A stretch of DNA of 64,000 nt from Paracamarosporium sp. OC-R06-R3 (taxonomy: Eukaryota; Ascomycota; Dothideomycetes; Pleosporales; Didymosphaeriaceae): positions 62,001 through 126,000 of the forward strand of contig JACVRA010000149.1 in assembly GCA_019828545.1 (NCBI GenBank), written 5' to 3'. The translations under genes were made by a program, and so were the position numbers. This document shows, piece by piece, positions 42,901-54,373 of the stretch (the first letter of the stretch is position 1; each line of letters opens with the position of its first letter). Below the pieces are notes generated by a model that was not told the DNA's origin, made no database searches, and was given only the letters and a program-made list of their open reading frames with translations.

Positions 42901-43851
42901 GCGTCTTCGACTTCGGCAGATTCTGGGAATTCCCTGTCATCGAGTACGGTTAAGCTGGACAGTGCCATCTCGACTCCATCGTCGGGAAGTGAATTCGAGA
43001 GCGTGCCGGCTCCAGTCCCTGCCACCGCTTCGGTTGTTCTTCAAGGAAATCCTCGAACGGCTACCAGCGCCCTATGGTTCTTCCCCGATGGCAGTGGGCT
43101 TGCGTCTTCATACCTTCCACTGCCCCGAATCAGGAGCGATCTCGTCGTATACGGTATCAATTCCCCCTACCTCAAGAAGGGCACTGAAATGAAGTGCACT
43201 TGGGACGAATTGATTGGCAGTTACATCCGCGAAATCCAACGTCGCCAGCCCCAGGGTCCTTACAGCTTCGCTGGATGGTCTGCAGGTGGTATCGGTGCTT
43301 TCCATGCGGCTCAGGTGCTCATGAATGAGGGTCATAACGTCCGCGATCTCATCATCCTCGATTCACCTCCGCCATTCCATCTTGCTCCTCTACCCGAACG
43401 CTTCTTCCGCTACTGCACCGAGGCAGGACTCTTCGGTGGTCGTGACGGGCACACTCCCGAGTGGGTCATCAACCATTTCCGCAACATCAACAACGTGCTG
43501 AGTCACTACATCCCGACGCCATTGACAAAGAGCACGTTGCGAAAGATCAACATTCTGTGGGCTTGCGAGAGCTCTGTTGACGAGCGATTCGATAGGCGAC
43601 CAGACGATCCAGAGGACATGAAGTTCTTGACTACGAAGCGCACAGATTTCACTGCTGGTCGTTGGGGCCCGTTGTTCAGCCACGTACCTGTGCAGGTGGA
43701 TCGCGCTGAGGGTGAGCACCACTGGAGTATTCTGGTAAGTTTCAACCATTCCCACGCTTTTACACTCAAGTGACATTTTACTAACACACTTTACAGAAGG
43801 GAGATTCTGCTGCTAGAGTTTCGCAGTTCATTGCTCGAGTACTAGCTTGAG
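36917..43851 (+). CDS. Non-reducing polyketide synthase, SAT-KS-AT-PT-ACP-ACP-TE
   Basis: Iterative type I PKS, 2198 residues. Seven exons: 36917-37209, 37268-37556, 37612-38751, 38806-39107, 39159-41946, 42004-43734 and 43798-43851; every intron is GT-AG and the frame closes. SAT spans about 1-360. KS starts near 375 ([13 protein letters not shown]) with Cys546 in DTACSSS, His681 in EMHGTGT and His726 in NIGHGE. AT is about 890-1200 with Ser1003 in GHSLGEY. PT has His1341 in [10 protein letters not shown] and Asp1525 in [11 protein letters not shown]. Two ACPs carry Ser1721 and Ser1857 (GIDSL, GVDSL). TE has Ser2030 in GWSAGG and His2177. KS, AT, PT, ACPs and TE look active, but the SAT GxCxG motif reads GIGIG (Gly119 for Cys) and its histidine motif is altered. 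The product is an aromatic polyketide, probably an anthrone given the HypC-like partner; chain length is not deducible. Confidence 0.95.
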
Positions 43852-45188
43852 ATAAAAATTTCATACAAGTGAATTAATATTAGCATGGATAGGGATGTAA
43901 GGATAAGCTGAATTTTTCAGACGGAGGATAAATTGTTTAACTCTCTATGTATTTCAATCAGGGTATATGTAAGAGTTTAGAGGGTTCTGGAGTTGGGGTG
44001 GGTATCTATTTACACAAACAAATTTCTTATGTGTTGATTCAATCAAAACCTTTTCTTCCTATGGTTCGGAAAAGTGACTTCATTGCCTCTCGTGTTAGAT
44101 GCCTGATCATGAAGCAGTCGACGTTCCTCATCTTCCTGGTGGCTATCACGTCATATCTTACCGGGCTAATCTGCGTGTGATCGCTTGCATTTGGTTATTC
44201 TGATACTGAATAGGTTTGAGAACGTTCTCTTCCAGTCTTCTTGTCCTGATTACAATGTTCTTAACAAATCCAAGAACGGACCCGTCTAGTCCATTAACGA
44301 TGTGCAACCGGGTTGTGAACGCTTCGACAATGAACTCATGAGGGTGAAATCGTGCGAAAGATGAGATATGCCCTAACTCCCTCAAAGTGCATTCAGATGC
44401 AGGACAATATACACATAGGTTCCTTTACAAGTCCCCCAACGCCGCTCGCATGATCTAAGACACTCCGGTGCCAAAAGACCTTTGGCTTAGAGGCATCCAT
44501 AATTTATATAGTAGCTAAAAAGGATGTGGACATGAATTAAGACGGTACGTATATTAAAAGGAGCCTCTGAGAGTCTCAGTAGCGCGCGAGGAAGCTTAAA
44601 AACTTTGCCCACAACAACAGCACGAAACCCCTCCATTGGATACATAGTGCGGAATTATGACTTTACGTAGCAGAGGTAAGATGCAGAATATCATTGTGCT
44701 GGTCACCAACGATGGTGTCTTTGCCAGATAGAGTGTGCTTGTCTCTTCAAGCATACTGTTATAATTACCTAAGACCATTCGATTGCCCTTCCACTCCATC
44801 TATCTTTGCGCATGCAATGTCATCTCGAGAGATGCCACATCATCAGACTTCATTCAAAAACAAAACACTCTTCATCAATGATCAAGTAAAAGGGCCATAT
44901 GGTACATCATATCCCAAAGCAAGGGGCCCACTCTCTAGGTTCTGGTATACAGCAACTCTTTGCGACCTCGCGAGTGGACCTGTTACGTCACGACATGCAG
45001 TGCGGCTAGGACATTGCCTTGCATTGTGCTATTGCTTAGCTGGGTTCTATATCGGCCAGTATCTGACCGCCTGCCGGCAAGTAGAGACAAAGCGATCTCT
45101 CAGCACAACAGCATGCAGCATCTTCACTCTTCTGAATCTGAAACCCGCAAAATAACTAGCAAAAGCTTTAGCTATCAAGCAACAATTC
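43852..45188. other. Convergent intergenic region, right edge of the cluster
   Basis: 1.3 kb between the 3' ends of the PKS gene (plus) and SEC5 (minus). It is AT-richer than its surroundings. The open frame at 44694-45155 shows no family features. No gene recognised; housekeeping genes begin beyond it. Confidence 0.45.
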
Positions 45189-48100
45189 CTACCGTGCTGC
45201 CCTCTTTTCTCTCCTAAAACAACTAAATTCCACCCTCGTCCCCTCTCTCAACGCCTTCAACGTTCCCCTCAAACTACCCAACTCACCCTGCAACCTAACC
45301 CTCGCCTCATTATCTGTCTTCCCATCCAAAACTTGATAGATCTCCGTCTGCGTCGCGCTCGCAGCCTCCGTCGTATACGATGCCAGTGTCTGCGCCATGA
45401 ACTCCACGTCGAGCGTAGCTTGCATGAGCGCTTGGAGGTTAATATGTGGGAGCCGTTCATCGTTGAAAGTCTTGATCAGACTAGTCGTAGTTGATTCAAA
45501 TAGCGCTCTTAGAATTCTTGGAGTAAGTGGCGGACTGGTGGTAGATACCTCCGTGTGTACCAATACAAGTCCTAACAAGATGGTAAAGACGTAAGGCGAT
45601 GGCTGGCGTTCAGCAACGGATTTTCCTGGTTCGGAAGGCGGGGCCCAAGAGGGCGAGAAGACGCCCTGCTCAATGGTGCCAGCGATGCGGACAGCGTGGG
45701 GCTGGTTGTAGCTTTTGAAAAGCTGGAGGTCGAGCTGGGAGAGAACGCCATCGATTTTCTTGGACTCGTCGGTGAGAGAGACGGAAAAGAGCGTTTCGAA
45801 GAGGGTGATGAGCTGAGGGGTGATCTCGGTTTGAAAGGATGTCATGTTGGAGAGGGTAAGGAGGAGGCGGATGGACTGGTTCCATGTCAGCATCTATCAA
45901 AAGAAGTGAAAGGAGGCTTACCCTCTTGCTTGCATCTACTTTTCCCCATCCTCCATTATCGCCTTCCTCATCATCCACGGTTAGATCATCACTCTTGACT
46001 TCGAAATCTTTGCCTAGTGCCGCTCGTCCCTTCTCTGCACATTCAACCATCCCACTCAGAGTTCTATACAAGCTCGTCACAAACTGGCTCCGAACCATTT
46101 GCAGCAGCTTGCTGCTTGGTGGAACCAGAACATCTACTGCTGTCTTACTTGACGCTTCGACGTACATAATCTTCTGCAGACTATTCAACAAGAAGCTCTG
46201 AACTGCCAAGAAGCGTGTAGGCATCGTAGTGATGTCCTTGCGGTCGCCGTCTCGCATCCATTCTTCAAGCACCTTCAGGCTCTCCGCATCTGTGTTCCAT
46301 GCTGCACAAACAGCTTGTACGCAGCGCTCACGCACACCTCCAACAAGGGCACGCAGTGCTTCGTCAAGGCGGACTGTGGAGCCAGTCTCCTTTAGACGCA
46401 AGGAAGCGAGCTCATTCGCTGCTGTGCCGATAAGGATCAGCGACTTCCCTAGGTAGTGAGACCCAGAGAGTGCATTCGAGTGTGGCGGCCAGAAAGCGTA
46501 TTTTTCCCATGCGTCGCCTTTTTTAGGGGAAGGTGGCGGAGCACTATTTCGGTCAAAACGGAATTTTGAGCCCATCGTTGGACTCAATGCCGCACTCAGT
46601 GGCGTCCGTGGTGTAGTGGGCGTAGGGCTCGTCGGCAACGGTGAGTAGAGCGATGTGATATCCTCGATAGGCGGTTCTGCGAAGAACGAGAATAGATGCT
46701 CCCGAATGATGTTTGTCAGCTCTGTAATGCCCTTTTCGAGCTCAGTCACGTTGTTAGCTGAGAGCTTGTGATGGACTGATGACTGGTTGTTGAACCCCAT
46801 GGGAAGGGATTTCTGCGCTTTGCCTTCAATAAACGACTGTGCAATGTCCCAGTATTCTACGATCTCGCCCAGTAGACCGCCATTTGCTGCGAGCAGTGTC
46901 GTCATTGAAGCATGTACATACTCCCAAAACTCAATCGCCTTCGGCGTGTCCAGTTTCGCAGGTTCAACGGTGATCTTGCTATTAGTTGGTACTGCCTTGA
47001 GGTGTTTCAGCAGTGTCTTCAAGCCCGGTTTTGGCTGGTTACCCAGTAGACGCCTCAAGAATTCGATCTCTACTTTTGATCGATCGCAGCTCTCAACAAG
47101 TCGCTTCCTCAGGTGCTCATATCGCGAGAGTAGCCACATCCAGATAGGGTTATCTTCCACACCCAATTCCAACATAATTGAAATAAGCTCCATATACTGC
47201 TCCTTCGCCTGATCAGTGCCTGCATCGTGTTTGGAAAAATGCGTAGACGTAAGTCGCTTCCACGCATCCCTTTTAAAAGTCTCGATCTGATGCTCCACAT
47301 CGGCCCACATCCTCGCCGTGACAATGATTTGATGAATCTGTCCGTCCGACAGCGGTGTTTTCGAGTAGTTGGCCTGCTCCACAATATATCGCGCATCTTC
47401 GGCGAACTTTCGCGCTCGTGTGTACTCGTCTACTATAGTCTCGTGATCTTTCCGCCTGATCGCGTCCTGGATCGCAGATCCTACTTCGAACAGTCCCCGG
47501 TTCTTCTCCACGGATGAGAGTATGTGTTTCAGCGTGTCCTCTTTGTCCTTGCCGCCCAGCGCGGGGCCCCATACCTCTTCCGCTTTGACTGCCACCTCCG
47601 TGAGCGGTACTTTGATCCCATGGACGCCATATTCACTCTCCTTGACCAGCGCATTCTTCTTCTTCTCTCCGTTTGCTTGAGCGACCACTTGCGGTGTTAA
47701 AGTCGCGCTGGCTCCCCGCGGCCGTGCTGAGAAGCTGCTTCGACTTGCGCCTCGCGAGTGTCCCGGCCGCCGGCTCGGGCTTGGTGGGGGTTCTGGCGCC
47801 TCCTGCCCATCTGCACGCATTTCGCTATATACCCGGTCGATAGTTGCCTTTGCGCCAACAAAGCGCTCGAAGTTTGCTTCAACGAGGACTTTAAGGGACG
47901 CGGATTTCTTCTCGATACTGCGCGATAGGAAGTCAAGGCCGGAGAGTAGCGAGTCCGTTGACGCAGAGCTATGTACATTAGACAAGAACAGCGAGGGCGA
48001 GAAGGTCGTGGAGCTGAGGAGGAACCGATTCCCTATATGGCCACGTTATTAGTACCCGACCAGCTGTAATGAAGGTAATGGCGTATGCATACTCAATTTG

Positions 48101-48432
48101 ACATCGTCTTCTACTGCCAAACCACGCTGCCGCAGCACATGCACCACACTCGGATACGCCCCCAAGGGATCTTGCTCGTCTTTCTGCACTAGATTCTCCA
48201 CACCATCCTTGGTCTTCTCCACCCCTTCCCTCTTACGACTGAAGCTGCCGCTGGTCTCTAGTACGCTAAAGCGACTCTTACTACGACGAACAGGTTGTAA
48301 GGTGGGCGGGCGCTGCGGGGCGGGTGCTTCGTCCTCAGACTCGGAGCTGTTGTCCTTTTCCTCAGGCCATTGCGCGGGAAAGAGTGTGGGAATGTTGTAT
48401 TTATTGAGGAGTTGCGTTTCTATTGACTCCAT
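45189..48432 (-). CDS. sec5: Exocyst complex subunit SEC5
   Basis: Subunit of the octameric exocyst that tethers secretory vesicles to the plasma membrane at growth sites such as the hyphal tip. Three exons, 48093-48432, 45922-48032 and 45189-45893, give 1051 residues; introns are GT-AG. The start MESIETQLLNKYNIPTLFP is followed by an acidic region, and splicing yields VKLRNRFLLSSTTFSPSLFL then SNVHSSASTDSLLSGLDFL, which matches the conserved Sec5 N-terminal domain. The rest is long, helical and typical of exocyst rods, with a Ser/Pro-rich linker around residues 165-200. The last exon encodes a helical C-terminus ending in FRREKRAAR. Length agrees with filamentous-fungal Sec5. It is the first gene beyond the polyketide cluster. 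Confidence 0.9.
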
Positions 48433-48950
48433 TGTCGAGGGGTGGGGGGCTGTAGGTGTGGCAGCGCGCGCGTTCGGGGGTCCGATGAGACTCGACGTTG
48501 CATTTGAGACGTAGGACGTAGGGCTGAGACACGCGGGTAGTGGCCAATCATGAGCATTCACTGCTTGGCGGATGAACCTGGTACAACAACACAGCGCAAA
48601 GTGATGAAAGTAATTTGAAGCATTACTAAGTTGTCTCAGAGTATGACATGATCTAGACAAGGTCTTGCGCAAAAAGCTCGCGCTCAAAAAAGCAGAGGAA
48701 TCCTGAGCCAACTCGCACCGGAAAATAAATGCTGTTCTACCATTGAAGTTAGACCTTCTGCAGAAGACTGAACTACCATCTGCGGCCGTCTGATGTGCCT
48801 ACGAAGCTATGCTGAAAATAACATAAATGATGGCGACACGCACGGGCGCTGCCGGTCGAAGCCCGAGGACGCCAAATCAAAACATAGGAGGGTATCATGA
48901 TATAAAATGCTCGCTGAACGCCAACCGAGGGAAAGTCAAGATGCCAAAGA
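48433..48950. other. Intergenic: SEC5 promoter
   Basis: Between SEC5 and the phosphatase-fold gene, both on the minus strand. No gene recognised. Confidence 0.4.
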
Positions 48951-49922
48951 TCACGAATCAATGAACGGTGTAATGTCCCTCCCGGTGAACCGAAGTACGT
49001 CTGACGGGTCCAGATCATCGTTCATATCTATGTCATCGTCCATCTGTTCAATGGATCGCTTCGCCTTGAGTGCTGAGTTCTGAGGAGCTTGTAGTCGTTG
49101 TTCGATCTGCTGTAGACCGTTGGTGAGTGCCGCTAAGTTAAACAGCTCTGACTTCGACTTCGCAACCGAGCGTCGGGCGACAAGGATGTCCCAGTGGTTC
49201 TGGAGAATGTTCTTAATGTTATCGTCGAAATTGACGCAGAAGCGCTGGGCCTGGCAAATCTGCATGCTCTTAATGAAGTCGAAGTCATCAAGAGTCTCCA
49301 TCATGTAGGCTGCCACGACCGCTGCAGACTTCTCATTGCCGCTCTCGCAAAAGACGAGGACCTTGCCGAGTTGTGGGCTTCCTACCGCTTCCGTCATCCG
49401 TCTAATCTTGCTGATGTGTTCGTTTATCATTCTCGTAGTATTCGACAGTTGGCTAATCAGGGTGAAATAATTGGCGGCCTCCACAGACTCAACTTGGTGG
49501 CAAACTTCCTTCGCAATCTGCATAGCGCCCATCATGCTGTTGTCTCGCGATCGAACCGCCAGCACCATGGTAATACCCGTGCTCTTCAACCACTCACGAT
49601 CCTTTGCGGCCGTGAGTGGGCCCAGGTACAACCATGGCAGGATCATCTGAGCCTGACGTCTCCGTTCATATGACCAATCCGCCAGCGTATTCTTCGCTAT
49701 AGTTCTTTCCAAATCCATTTCCTTCAGGAAGCTTGTGTCGTTCTCCTCAGCGGTCTCGCCGCTGCTGACATGCAGCTCGGGCACTTTGGCGGTGAGCGTT
49801 GGCGGAGGTACCACAATTCGCGGAGGAGTTGGCAATCTGTAGGTGTACTCGTGATGCGCTCTGTGCGTATGCGGAAAGTCAGTCATGGTCAAGTCCTCTT
49901 CTGTGGCAGCCATCGCAGACAT
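48951..49922 (-). CDS. Dual-specificity phosphatase-fold protein, probable pseudophosphatase
   Basis: 323 residues in one exon, ATG 49922. A central dual-specificity phosphatase-like domain (about residues 90-250) starts with MILPWLYLGPLTAAKDREWL and ITMVLAVRSR. The catalytic loop reads VFCESGNEKSAAVVAAYMME: Cys192 is present, but the residue that should be the invariant Arg is Lys198 and the preceding His is Phe. In the HCx5R family the arginine binds the phosphate, so activity is doubtful, and the protein resembles STYX-type pseudophosphatases that bind phosphoproteins. The C-terminal tail has an acidic MDDDIDMNDDLDPSD segment. A target cannot be named from sequence. Confidence 0.8.
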   Translation of the reverse strand: MSAMAATEEDLTMTDFPHTHRAHHEYTYRLPTPPRIVVPPPTLTAKVPELHVSSGETAEENDTSFLKEMDLERTIAKNTLADWSYERRRQAQMILPWLYLGPLTAAKDREWLKSTGITMVLAVRSRDNSMMGAMQIAKEVCHQVESVEAANYFTLISQLSNTTRMINEHISKIRRMTEAVGSPQLGKVLVFCESGNEKSAAVVAAYMMETLDDFDFIKSMQICQAQRFCVNFDDNIKNILQNHWDILVARRSVAKSKSELFNLAALTNGLQQIEQRLQAPQNSALKAKRSIEQMDDDIDMNDDLDPSDVLRFTGRDITPFIDS

Positions 49923-50538
49923 GGTAAACCGCGAACGGGAATAAGGATGAGAGATGAGTGTGGTTCTCTGATCTGGGAGACTGTATATGGAAGCTGAAGC
50001 TTTGGATTTGGCCGGAATGTCCTCAGCGTGGCCTTGTCGCTCGAAGGTTGCCTGTCGCGGAGGGGTGGGGCGGGGTGGCTGCGCGATAGGAACGAAACAA
50101 TAATACGAGCCTAATTGAGGTGGCTCACGACAATGTTACCCACGGTTGCGGGGCCGGGATAGTGCGGGTTGGTTCAATCAAACTGCAGTGTGAAAGCTTC
50201 ATAGTGAGCGGAGACACCAGCAGTAGCTTAGACACACTGTTTATGCGGCGTTTAGGTCAGGCTCGCCTAACCAGGCAAGTCTGACGTCACGTGTCGCGCT
50301 TGCCCCAAGTAATGTTTTCTCATGGAAGTCGACTCAAATTTTCGTGGCAAAGTGAAATCCTCAAAGACAATGTTACTGAAAATAAAATAATATTGGGTAT
50401 AGTGCTCGATAGCTTTCAACTTTTCCTCTCAGTGACACCGCATCAAGCTGTGCATACCCTACAAGAGCCATGCATGAGGATGCTCAAGCAGACAGTACTG
50501 AACCTTTTGGTATTGTCATCAATTCCTCAACCGCAGAC
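49923..50538. other. Intergenic between two minus-strand genes
   Basis: Promoter of the phosphatase-fold gene and 3' region of the phospholipase gene. TCACGTG near 50287-50293 is an E-box-like sequence. No gene recognised. Confidence 0.4.
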
Positions 50539-53039
50539 TCAGCTAAAGTGGTCTCCATGATCACTCTCGCCAACCCTCCTGCCACCCGACCGGCCTTCTC
50601 TTAATTTCGACCTGCGTCGTCTCTCGCGGTCTTCCACCTCCCTCGCCTCACGCATCTTCTTCTTACGCTCATATACTGCACGCACGGTCCTCTTTGTTCG
50701 CTCCGCACCCTCTTTGAAATTTGCTCTCGCTAGATCCACCACCGAGTCAACCTGCTGAGGCGTATAGATGAAATTCCACGTGCTCATGAAATCTGATGTT
50801 TTCGGATCGATGCCGGGAACCTTGGGATTGTTGAGAAAGGGAAAGTAAATGACTGTGATACCTGCGTCTGGTCGTGTGACCTCCCAGTCTTCTTCGACGG
50901 GCTTGGAGCTGGTCGTTTCCCTTTCGGTTGTGCGCTCTTCGGTAGTGCCGACCCAGACGTTGCAAAAGCCGAGATCTTTGCTTCTTCCACTTCTTTGCTC
51001 AGGCTTGTCTTGTTTCTCGGCTTTTTGTATCTTCTCCTGTGCCTGCTCTTCCGTGTGTGCTTGCGCTTTGTTGAGGTCCTCTTGTAGTTCTTCCGCTGTC
51101 TCGTCTTCTGGGGGCCATCCTGCTCCAACAGGCCAACCCTTGATGCCGCGCTGTTTCGCATAACCCTCGGTCACTTTCAGCCAATTATCCGTGCGTACAT
51201 CGGAGCTTGCATCGAACGCTATCAAAATGTCCACGTCCCTACCAGGCCGTAATAAGGGGTAGATAGGTAGGTTGTTGCTCATGCCAGCATCCATGAGCTG
51301 GAAGTTCTTGGCTTCGTGTATACTTTCCGGGCAAGACGGAGGCAGGAACTCTCGCATACCCAGCGCAAAGTTGGGAATTGCTGCTGGGTCGATAGGATGA
51401 ACTTTAACAAGATCCTGGTCTCTTTCCGAGATCATCGCGTCCAACCCGGTGAAACCTGCAACGCCCGCCAACGCAGGGCGAATTTCCTTGTAGTAATGTG
51501 ACAGAGTCGCACAGAATGCACTTCCCCATATGCCCATCAGCATTGGTACACGAACTTCAGGTAAAGCAAGACCGTTGTTCCGCCAGACCGACCGACCGTT
51601 CTCAAACTTGCGCCCAACAGCCCAGGTGGGAATGCCAGCCTCAAGTTCTTCGCACCAAAATTCGTAAGGCGTAAATCTAAACCTATTAGCCAATGCTTGT
51701 CCAAACAAAACGGGTCCTCGACATACTCAAACCACTGAAACCAGGCCTCCTTGCGCGCCTTTGCTTCAGCCGCTATTGGATCTTTGGTGTCTTGCTGCTC
51801 AGCTAGGGGTATCTCATGTCGGACGGCAGTGTAAATCGGTAGCGGATGGGAACCATCATCTGTATACCTGCGCTGGTTGGAGAGCTTGAAATCGTACTCA
51901 TCCACCGACAATTCACCTTTTGGTACAAGCAATCTTGCAGCTAGAAGCACGCCATAGATATCGACGATACCGAATTCGGCGCTTGGTGTCCCTTTAGCCT
52001 TTTCCACAAGCCCGCTGAGTAGATACTTGTTCGTGGGGGCACTCGCGACAAGATCGAGGGCGTCTGGTGGGTAAGCAATGTGCACGCCCAATCGATTCTT
52101 GAGATGGCGAATCAGTCGTGCGTGGCTTCTCTCTGTGATGCTCGAATAGTAGAGTGTCTGCAGCCAGCAGCTCCCACTCACACCAGCAGTGTACGTGACG
52201 CAGTCAAAGAGCCCTGCTTCGTGTGCTGAAAGATAAGAAGCTGTTCCTGCCACGAGCGCACGAAGTCCGCCACCAGAGCCACACACAGCAATGACCGGGA
52301 CATCATCGGGGTGAATTTTATCCTCGGGAATGTTCAGATAGCGCGCCAAAGCACTTCTTGTGAATTTCCCTCGCTTTTCCAAGAATCTCTGTTCTTCTGC
52401 ACACAACTCGTTCGAGACACGGACGGATGCTTCCCAGACGATCTCCGGGTGGATTTCGGGGTCGTTTGCCTCATACCAAATTTCTTCTGCCAGAGAGCCA
52501 GGTGCCATAGATAGTTCGTTTTGTAACTTCCTCACAAAGCCTGGTAGCATCTTGGCCCAATCAGGTACGACATAGTCCACGATTGTGTCCCCCAGCGAGC
52601 TCACAGATTTTGGCGTCTCAGACAGTTTTCGCGTTATAGCTTGCCATGCCGACACTTTATCTTCTTCGACCTTGGTCTCGGCATCCTCCCCTTGCCTAAC
52701 AACGCGTGTCTGTGGTGGAGGGTCTTGTTCGCCGCTATTACGCTCGCCGGGCTTCGCGCCACTGCTATCGTTCGGAGCTTCTGTCGTATTCGTGGAAGCT
52801 TCACGCCGCTGATTGCGCCCGAGGATGGACCAAGAACCTTGCGGCGCGTCGAGAAGCGTTGGACGTAAGAATGCGCATGGTGACAAGGAAGACGACAGGA
52901 AACCGGCGGTCACGGCCGCGATGAAAAGTGGAGGGCCGTACCGCGAGCTTACATGCAAAGCAGTGGCTTTGGACGGCAGTATGCGCCGGGTGTGCAAGCT
53001 GCTGGGGGTCAATTGCTTGGGCAATGTTTGAAGTGGCAT
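50539..53039 (-). CDS. plaA: Cytosolic phospholipase A2-like protein (PlaA type)
   Basis: Patatin/cPLA2-superfamily lipase (PLA2_B-like) that hydrolyses sn-2 acyl esters of phospholipids with a Ser-Asp dyad. Two exons, 51727-53039 and 50539-51676, give 816 residues. The intron was placed so that the product reads QWFEFTPYEFWCEELEAG, the conserved family sequence. The frame upstream of ATG 53039 starts only with TTG. The basic N-terminus and hydrophobic segment (PPLFIAAVTAGFLSSS) suggest mitochondrial targeting or a membrane anchor, as described for Aspergillus PlaA. The oxyanion glycines are CGSGGGLRALVAG, the nucleophile is Ser288 in AGVSGSCW, and the aspartate lies in LMDAGMSNNLPIYPLL. A long charged, Lys/Glu-rich linker and a basic C-terminus (RRRRSKLREGRSGGRR) follow. 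An upstream non-coding exon is possible. Confidence 0.85.
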
Positions 53040-54373
53040 CAAGCTTACTCTCGTCGAGCTCCCCACCAAAGCTGCCCAAGCTTGTGCTGCTTGCTTGGGC
53101 GGACCATGGTAACGCAATCGAGGTTAAAGAGCGACTAAAGTGAACGTGTGCAGCAAGAAACTGAGTTTCGATAAGGCCAAATGGCCCTCAGGGTGTGCTC
53201 AGCATGACGGAACGCGTAAATTCGGGGCGAATTCGTAACTTTCCCATCATGCGATCCGGTTTTTGCTAGGAATTCGATCGGCGAGATCGCGCTTGCCAAG
53301 AACGCGCAGAGGGCTGCCTTGGGAAGATCTTCGAAAGCAGGATTGCCTCAATTCTAGATTATAATCGAACACGGTGCTTCGCAGTAGAAAAGAGTGCTTC
53401 ACTGAAACTATAAAAAGGAAATACGCCGTATTTCAAAAATGCTTGTTCTCTTGGTCAACCACTGCATTGGTCGTCATGCCGTTCCCCGCTAACCACATAG
53501 GGCACACCCACAATCCCACAACTAGCCCAGGATCAATCAGTTCCATCGCTGCCCATCAAGATTACCGAAAGCCTGCAGGTCTACATTCTCATTGCACATG
53601 GAGAACGTAATGCGTATTTTGACGCCTACCTAGCAGTGGAGATTACCGTGAAAGCCCTGACGAATATTCGTGTCTTAGACTGGTTCCAATCTCTCATTAA
53701 CCAGGGGAATCAGCTCGCTGAATACCGATGCAGCAGCCCATATATCGGATCGATGATCATGGACACGATCGTAGTGGCGCACTGCACCTACTCCGTTGAT
53801 GTCGTTAGCTGTTCAAATTCCTTAACGAGTCTTTCTCAGTCCATTTCAATGTCACGAACACAAGTCGACGTGAAAAACATAGTTATGTAAGATAGATAGT
53901 GACCCGACATTATTCAGAGACTCAGAGAGTAAAATGAAAGCAGCGTGACCTTGCAGTAGTTAATACAGTGGGCCTAGTAGGTAGGGCAACCGGTAGCAGC
54001 AGTTGGGCTTCCAATTACCAACGACAAAAGGAACAGTCATTTCCGAGTGTGCAAGAGCATCGAAACATATAACTCGACGAATGATCGGAACTTGACGCAC
54101 TTTTTACTTGTAGCCTCGAGCGAGCTCGTCCTTCACTCGAGGTCCATGGAAATGAACACCAGTTTCAGCTCCTTCCTCATATGTTGAATCTAACTTGTGA
54201 CTTTGCTCTAACCTGCCAGGCCACTCGAAACAACCATCCAACTCCCTCAGCGCCGACCACGTCTCTACCTTTAAGCCACCCAGTCTCTCTTCCTGCACCA
54301 TCGCGCTCTTCAAAACTCCACCGAAAATCGATTGACAAGTCACAGCGGAATTGATCTCCAGAAGTTTCCCGGC
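53040..54373. other. Divergent intergenic region, phospholipase / secreted protein
   Basis: 1.3 kb. Small open frames (for example 53374-53610 and 53636-53890) show no family features. It is expected to contain both promoters. Confidence 0.4.

Noticed and set aside
34008..43851. DHN-melanin cluster (PKS, reductase and scytalone dehydratase adjacent)
   Set aside because: These three enzymes alone would fit, but AflR/AflJ-like regulators, a DUF1772 anthrone oxygenase, a DUF4243 ring-cleaving enzyme and an NmrA-like reductase surround them, which points to anthraquinone processing. A melanin-type product cannot be fully excluded without a PKS phylogeny.
36917..43851. True aflatoxin, sterigmatocystin or dothistromin cluster
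   Set aside because: No fatty acid synthase subunits and no cytochrome P450 genes are visible, and the PKS starter-unit domain lacks the cysteine needed to load hexanoyl.
36917..43851. PKS broken into several frames, as if a pseudogene
   Set aside because: All breaks coincide with short GT-AG introns, and the spliced frame is continuous through seven exons with intact KS, AT, PT, ACP and TE residues.
44694..45155. 153-codon frame between the PKS and SEC5
   Set aside because: Translation has no family features, and the stretch is AT-rich intergenic DNA.
50539..53039. Two separate phospholipase fragments
   Set aside because: A 50-nt GT-AG intron joins them and restores the conserved WFEFTPYEF sequence.
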